NCBI RefSeq assembly: GCF_025024155.1
Contig: NW_026251711.1
Coordinates: 558,001-622,000, forward strand
Reading direction: 5' to 3'
Source of the DNA: Gamsiella multidivaricata
Taxonomy: Eukaryota > Mortierellomycota > Mortierellomycetes > Mortierellales > Mortierellaceae
DNA length: 64,000 nt
Shown here: positions 61,543-64,000 of the stretch, one piece after another
How the letters are laid out: each line of letters begins with the position of its first letter
How positions within the stretch are numbered: the stretch's first letter is position 1
Translations under genes and position numbers: made by a program
Notes under the pieces: generated by a model
What the model was told of the DNA's origin: nothing
The model's database searches: none
The model's input: the letters and a program-made list of their open reading frames with translations, nothing else

Positions 61543-64000
61543 CTAAAAATGAATCAGCCCACGGTGTTTCGCTACTTGCTCGTCCACCAGATCATCGCTA
61601 TCTTGGTTCAACTCTCGCTTTATGCCCTTGAGACGGTCCAGTGCTTCCATATGATGTGCTGGGAAGAGGCTGTGTATGTTGTCCTTGTCAATTCTGAGTG
61701 TAACACACTCGAGGGTTTGCTCTCCTTGCGCTGCACGAAGTCGCTCGCTTTGTCTGTAGCTGTCAAATGAGTCCTGGAAGCTCGTCAGTTCAGCGGGATA
61801 AGTAATAACAACCCCAAGGAACCTCTTAGGAGTAAGGGTACAAAACGCCTGGAGATCATTTTCGAGATGACGTTGAACCGCATCGGAATCGACCGTTGTT
61901 TGCGCAGCCCTTGTTTGCGCTTTGTCCATGGAAATCCGCATCTTCAATTGAATAAACACGGGACAATAGCCACATCCATCGAAATGAAGCACAAACACGA
62001 TTTCAGGTCCTGATATCTTCTCGACGGGATGGTAAAACGGCGGAACCCTCCTCCCGTCTTTGAGTGAACCATTTTGGATATGGGCCGCCAGAAACCCCTC
62101 TAGTGTCATGCTCCTATGGTCGACCCCAACGCGTTGGCGCGTCCATTCCAACAATCCTGGCTGTTTTCGTGAGAAATTCGTATTTCGAGGGGTCTGGGAT
62201 CAGGGCTGTCTTGGACAAGTCCTTGTTGTTGAAAACGTGGACTAGGGTAGGAAGCACTGCCATCTCCCACATATGCCCATGGACGGAAGGGTAAGGTCCA
62301 GAATTCAGCAAGTTACAGAGAGCACTGTGGAAGTCCGGATCCGATTTGCGGAAGTAGTTCAAAGCCGCGCGCAGTGCAAACGGCTCATCTAAAATCGTCG
62401 TCGTATTTCGTCCAATATTCAGAATTCGCCCGACAGAAGCCTCAACCAGCGGCGCCTCCTTCTCGTTGATATATAATGCACGCCCATGCAAATAGTAATG
62501 CAACACGAAGAGCTAGAGGGTAGCTCTTATGCTCTGGTACTTTGTATATCGCGCCGGGAATGAGGCAACTCGAGCGATCATTCGCTCTATGTCGAAGACG
62601 ATGTTTTCTTTGCCATAATATGGGGAATCTGTCGATGTCAACGTATCTTCGGTTTCTTTGATCGCCGATTTCCAACTGATTCCGCCGTCGTTAGACCTCA
62701 GTATGATCATACGCTCAATGGCAAAGACGATTGGCCGAAACCGTCCGCGAAAGCTGTCAAAGAGCTCTGGCGTTGATGTATCCGGCACACGTGCGTCGAA
62801 AATGGTCATGGCTTCCTGATTTGGCAGCGAGCGACGCACAAGGTCGCGATAGTTCCGCACTTGTTCGAGCGATTCCCAACCACCGAAATCGGTAAATGGT
62901 CCAAGCAGTTCTGTGCAGCCTTTGGCGACAGGAGCAGAGTCATCTAGCCGCTGTGGATCGAAAATACTGGGATCAGTCCCACAAGATATCACGCAAAATT
63001 CGTTCTCGTCGGCAGCGATCCGGCAAAACCTGTGGGTCAGGTGGGAGAGGACCGGTCGCTTATAGTCGTCGTGCGAGGCAGCAGTGTTTTTTTGATCAGA
63101 TTCTGAGGTCCATTGTTGTGAGAGGAAGGTGCCAAATCCATCCTTGTCAAGATTTTGCGCTTCGTCAACCACAAGAAGGATCTTGTAGTTAAATTTCTGG
63201 AAGGGCGTATTTGAGGGGAGGCTCAGAAGGCGCTGGCGCAGATCGGAGAACCGTCCTGTAACCGTGGTGTTGATGAACTCGATATCGACGAAGTGAAGGT
63301 GGATCACACGTGCAATCGATTTGAATAGATTGGCAAACAGGTCCTTGATACCCATCGTGTGAAAACCGACTTGCAACAGCATCCAGCGCTTGCAAGTAAA
63401 TGTGAGTCCTTCGCGTTTTGCGATGTTGAGACAGTGGTGCAAGATCATGACGCGAGCAAGAATAAGAGCCAGCGCCAAGATGTGTACGTGAGCGTTAGTC
63501 TCCGAGTTACAAGTTTTGTATCCCTCCCTTTCTTTAACCAATGTAAGAAGCAGAAGGAGATCTCTAGAACCCCAGTCCGTGCTGCTTCCGTTGAAATAGA
63601 AGCCCCACTGCTTGCAGAGCATCTCGATAGCCGTCCTCGTTTTTCCACATCCGGAAACACCAAAAAAGGCCATTAAAGGAAAAGATCGTCCATGAATCTT
63701 CTTAAGCGCCTTGTCGGCAGTGCTAGGAGGGTCCTGACTCTCGGACACTTCTGGCAAGTTAAGGAACAACAGACTCGGTCGGCCCTCGGACAAGCCTGAG
63801 CGGGGAATAAAAGAGGGCAGACCCCCAAGTGGTCCTCTGGTTGTTGGAATCACCCGATCGGCTTTCAGATATCGGACGAGGCTCGTGTAATTGACCGGGT
63901 CGGGTGCAAAGAAGTCGTCTTCAGTCTTTGCAACAAGCTCCTCCCATTTTTTGTCTGTTTGAATGGCAGCAAAAAAGTAAGCACATTTAGTGTTGTTCTA
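61543..64000 (-). pseudogene. Crinkler (CRN)-family P-loop NTPase protein, disrupted, 5' end beyond the window
   Basis: On the minus strand an open frame enters from the right edge, with PTTRGPLGGLPSFIPRSG, then Walker A GVSGCGKTRT (about 63661-63632), KRWMLLQVGFH, a Walker B-like ILLVVDEAQN (about 63186-63157), and LRGRFRPIVFAIERMI-type sequence. This is the usual order in CRN proteins carrying a STAND-like P-loop module, widespread in Mortierellaceae and oomycetes. The frame is broken by an in-frame TAG at 62513-62515, resumes directly in the same frame, then shifts frame between about 62130 and 62165, and ends at 61543. The final third (about 61545-62480) is a CRN C-terminal region with FVLHFDGCGYCPVFIQLKMR, a strand pattern reminiscent of restriction-endonuclease-fold domains. 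The N-terminal ubiquitin-like domain must lie outside the window. Confidence 0.75.

Overview
This is a nuclear contig from a filamentous fungus, most probably Mucoromycota and best fitting Mortierellaceae. Genes carry short GT-AG introns (about 50-200 nt), conserved proteins are fungal (YAK1, homocitrate synthase LYS20, OST1, SRP101, ARO7, UAP1), and the accessory genes belong to families expanded in Mortierellaceae: Crinkler (CRN) proteins, NACHT-WD40 STAND proteins, and a RuvC/TnpB-like transposon family. The taxon is inferred from protein families and gene style, not from a search.

Layout. 1-2040: repeat-rich edge with two tandem tRNA-headed, poly(A)-tailed SINE-like elements sharing one target-site duplication, nested in an older dispersed repeat whose second copy lies at about 20.4-20.77 kb. 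2.06 kb: tRNA-Leu(CAG). 2.3-7.2 kb: decayed mobile DNA (MULE-like tail, a 333-bp MITE with 32-bp terminal inverted repeats, an internally deleted TnpB/Fanzor-like gene). 8.2-13.3 kb: YAK1/DYRK kinase. 13.6 kb: frameshifted CRN N-terminus. 14.7-18.3 kb: an acidic orphan and an alpha-tubulin N-acetyltransferase. 18.3-22.8 kb: tRNA-Ala(TGC), repeats and a frameshifted retroelement ORF. 22.8-31.9 kb: housekeeping block with a mitochondrial-looking 3'-5' exonuclease (-), RBG1/DRG1 GTPase, OST1/ribophorin I and LYS20 homocitrate synthase (-). 34.4-37.2 kb: an eight-exon SPX-aspartoacylase/desuccinylase fusion. 37.9-45.2 kb: a large NACHT-pentapeptide-WD40 (NLR-like) gene bracketed by two same-orientation pseudogenes of the 3' end of 28S rRNA. 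45.3-50.9 kb: gene-poor, with an unrecognised minus-strand gene or remnant. 50.9-60.6 kb: second housekeeping block: UAP1, SRP101, ARO7, and a UFD1-like zinc-finger/AZUL/UBA protein. 61.5-64 kb: a broken CRN P-loop gene running off the right edge.

Housekeeping genes are intact. Every exon model was checked by donor/acceptor sites and by total length divisible by three. Several gene products act in the secretory or cell-wall route (OST1 N-glycosylation, SRP101 ER targeting, UAP1 making UDP-GlcNAc for chitin and glycans) or in amino-acid synthesis (LYS20, ARO7), but they are ordinary neighbours rather than a cluster. The accessory parts (mobile DNA, CRN genes, NLR-like gene) carry nearly all the frameshifts and stops.
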